Below, in pieces: positions 13,771-15,464 of a stretch of DNA of 15,464 bases. A program made the translations under genes and the position numbers. Within the stretch, counting starts at the first letter, position 1. Every line of letters starts with the position of its first letter. The stretch is taken from positions 1 through 15,464 of the forward strand of contig CALAKE010000574.1 in NCBI GenBank assembly GCA_937922775.1. The letters are read 5' to 3'. Source of the DNA: an uncultured bacterium. GTDB taxonomy: Bacteria; Acidobacteriota; UBA890. The notes beneath the pieces were generated by a model. That model saw only the letters and a list, made by a program, of their open reading frames with translations. It was not told the DNA's origin and searched no databases.

Positions 13771-15464
13771 ATGTTGCTGCTAATCCTCCCTCTGCTGCTG
13801 CTGGTTTCGCTGCTGCTGCCCGCGACGGCCACGGCTCAAGAGGAAGTCGAGGAAGAGGGCGAACAGCGCGAGCTCGACCTGGCGCTGATTCCCGGGATGG
13901 AGAGCATCAGCATGCGTTACGACGGCGCATGGACAGTTCAAGTGCTCCCGGATGGCGGCATTGAGTGGCATATCACCGGCTATGTCGACATCAATGATGA
14001 TACTCGCGATTTTCGGGTGCAGGCCGACGAGATCCGCATCAACCTCACCGACTACTCGTTCGAGGCCCTCGGCAATGTGGTTTTCGAGCAGAAGGACGTG
14101 CTGATCAGAGGCACTCGCATGGCGGGGGATATCGATGCGGGATCCGGCGAGGTCGAGAACGCCACGGGAGTCGGTGCAGGCGACGTCTATTTCCGCGGCG
14201 ACCGCATCCGCCAGGTCGAGCCCGGCCTCTACCGTATCGAAAGCGGCGTGGTGAGCCCTTGTAAGCAGGCCCTGCCGATTTGGGAGTTCAAAGCTCGAAC
14301 GGTGACGCTCCAACCAGGCGATCACGCCTCTATGACCTGGCCCGTCTTCAAGGTAAAAGGAGTGCCGCTGATCGTATTGCCGGCGTTGTATTGGCCGCTC
14401 GAGCAAGATCAACGCTCCTCGGGCCTCTTGCTCCCGGCCATCGGCACTTCGAGCCTGCGCGGGTTCATGTTCTCGCAGTCCGCATTCTGGGCCATCTCTC
14501 GCAGCGCCGATGCGACCTTCACCTTTGACTACTTCTCCAAGGCAGGACAGGGTATCGGCAGTGAGTTCCGGCATGCCTTCATGCAGGAAGCAAGGGGCCA
14601 GGCACGTTTCTACTGGCTGCGCGGCACCCGCTATACCCAGGAAGAGATCGACGCCGGGTTGAGGCCGGTACCCGGCGGCTGGTCGCTCAATGGCTCGCAC
14701 CACCAGTACTTGGGAGAGCTGTTCCTTCTCAACATCAACGCCAACTTCTTCAGTAGTCAGGAGTTCGTACGCGGTTTCGAGAACGGCTTCAACAACCTCC
14801 TGCAGCGTAACTCCTCGATCGGCGGCTATCTCACGCGGTCGTGGGGCGTCTACAACTTGAATGTGGTGGCAGACAGCAATCGCACGTTCTTCGGCAAGGA
14901 CTCGGTCGTCCGCCAGCGCCTCCCGGAGGTCGAGTTCCGTATCCGGCGGGCGCCCCTTGCGGGTCCGCTGTACTTCACCATGCAGACCTCAGCGGCCCGC
15001 CTGGTGCGTGAGGAGCAGGACAAGAAGGGTGAGGTAACGGGGGGTACCTACTCCCGATTGGACGGCTTCCCGGAGATCTCGGCCCAGTTCTCGCAGCTTC
15101 CATGGCTGACGTTCAGCCCGTACATGAATTGGCGCTCCACGTATTACACGCAGAGATCTACCCTGGACGCCTATGTCCCCGAACCCATCATGCGCAACGT
15201 CTACACCACAGGGATCGACGTGGTGGGACCCAGCTTCTTCCGTATCTTCGATACCCCCGCGAGCGACTACTCGCCGCGCTACAAGAACGTCATCGAGCCG
15301 CGATTATCATATGTGCGCCTCGAGGAGTTGAACCGCGACGAGTTTCCCGGCCAGATCATCCAGTTCGACGAGATCGACGTATACGGGGGCTACCGACATT
15401 TCATGCGGCTCTCGGTGACCTCGCGCCTGCTGGCCAAGCGATTCCCCTCGCGCAATGCTGAGGA
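13771..15464 (+). CDS. lptD: LPS-assembly outer membrane protein LptD (3' end outside window)
   Basis: LptD, with LptE, forms the outer-membrane translocon that inserts lipopolysaccharide into the outer leaflet. About 564 codons are visible and the frame runs off the window. A Leu-rich signal sequence with a likely cut after TATA (residue 22) is followed by an acidic stretch. The OstA/LptA-like beta-jellyroll follows (about 45-160: ITGYVDINDDTRDFRVQADE, FEALGNVVFEQKDVLIRG). A conserved Cys lies at 164 (VVSPCKQALPIWEF). The start of the beta-barrel is marked by VKGVPLIVLPALYWPL, RSSGLLLPAIGTSSLRGFMF and FWAISRSADATF. Later barrel pieces include RQRLPEVEFRI and KNVIEPRLSYV. The start is uncertain. 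ATG 13771 leaves a signal peptide with no basic n-region, whereas an in-frame GTG at 13687 would put Arg-Arg before it. The gene begins 245 bp after folC. Confidence 0.92.
   Translation, partial: MLLLILPLLLLVSLLLPATATAQEEVEEEGEQRELDLALIPGMESISMRYDGAWTVQVLPDGGIEWHITGYVDINDDTRDFRVQADEIRINLTDYSFEALGNVVFEQKDVLIRGTRMAGDIDAGSGEVENATGVGAGDVYFRGDRIRQVEPGLYRIESGVVSPCKQALPIWEFKARTVTLQPGDHASMTWPVFKVKGVPLIVLPALYWPLEQDQRSSGLLLPAIGTSSLRGFMFSQSAFWAISRSADATFTFDYFSKAGQGIGSEFRHAFMQEARGQARFYWLRGTRYTQEEIDAGLRPVPGGWSLNGSHHQYLGELFLLNINANFFSSQEFVRGFENGFNNLLQRNSSIGGYLTRSWGVYNLNVVADSNRTFFGKDSVVRQRLPEVEFRIRRAPLAGPLYFTMQTSAARLVREEQDKKGEVTGGTYSRLDGFPEISAQFSQLPWLTFSPYMNWRSTYYTQRSTLDAYVPEPIMRNVYTTGIDVVGPSFFRIFDTPASDYSPRYKNVIEPRLSYVRLEELNRDEFPGQIIQFDEIDVYGGYRHFMRLSVTSRLLAKRFPSRNAE

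Noticed and set aside
13780..14703. A 307-codon open frame on the minus strand opposite lptD
   Set aside because: The plus-strand frame has clear LptD domains. The antisense product shows no recognisable motif, and long stop-free antisense frames are common in GC-rich genes.

Overview
The window is a GC-rich, gene-dense stretch of a bacterial chromosome made almost entirely of core housekeeping genes. An LptD homologue, a lytic transglycosylase and an accD/folC pair show that the organism is a diderm (Gram-negative-type) bacterium. An RqcH/NFACT protein, an ECF sigma / zinc-finger anti-sigma / repeat-containing membrane protein operon, and a single mtnA beside tsaD would suit a deep-branching diderm phylum such as Acidobacteriota. 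That placement is a low-confidence inference from gene content; nothing in the window proves it.

Layout: (1) positions 1-811, minus strand: gap (GAPDH), cut by the window edge and preceded by a near-consensus sigma70 promoter. (2) 812-1330: a 519 bp divergent regulatory region with an AT-rich block of 10-bp-phased repeats and overlapping palindromes, and a hairpin in the presumed leader of the next gene. (3) 1331-3913, plus: a membrane-anchored SLT-family lytic transglycosylase, then rqcH. (4) 3945-6326, minus: ECF sigma factor, zinc-finger anti-sigma factor (ATGA overlap) and a four-repeat bactofilin-like membrane protein. Their terminator lies inside the last codons of the convergent rqcH. 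(5) 6473-7499, plus: yggS (PLP homeostasis) and yggT. (6) 7549-11020, minus: mtnA, tsaD, lepB and a DUF4845-like membrane protein. (7) 11283 to the end, plus: accD, folC, and lptD, which runs off the window.

Functional themes: envelope building and secretion (transglycosylase, lepB, lptD, accD, yggT, and perhaps the sigma-controlled membrane protein), translation (tsaD for t6A tRNA modification, rqcH for stalled-ribosome rescue), and central or cofactor metabolism (gap, folC, yggS, mtnA). I see no tRNA, rRNA, CRISPR array, insertion sequence or phage gene.

There is no clear sign of a large new system. The points most worth following are the phased repeat block upstream of gap, the sigma/anti-sigma/bactofilin-like operon, and the convergent terminator embedded in the rqcH coding sequence.
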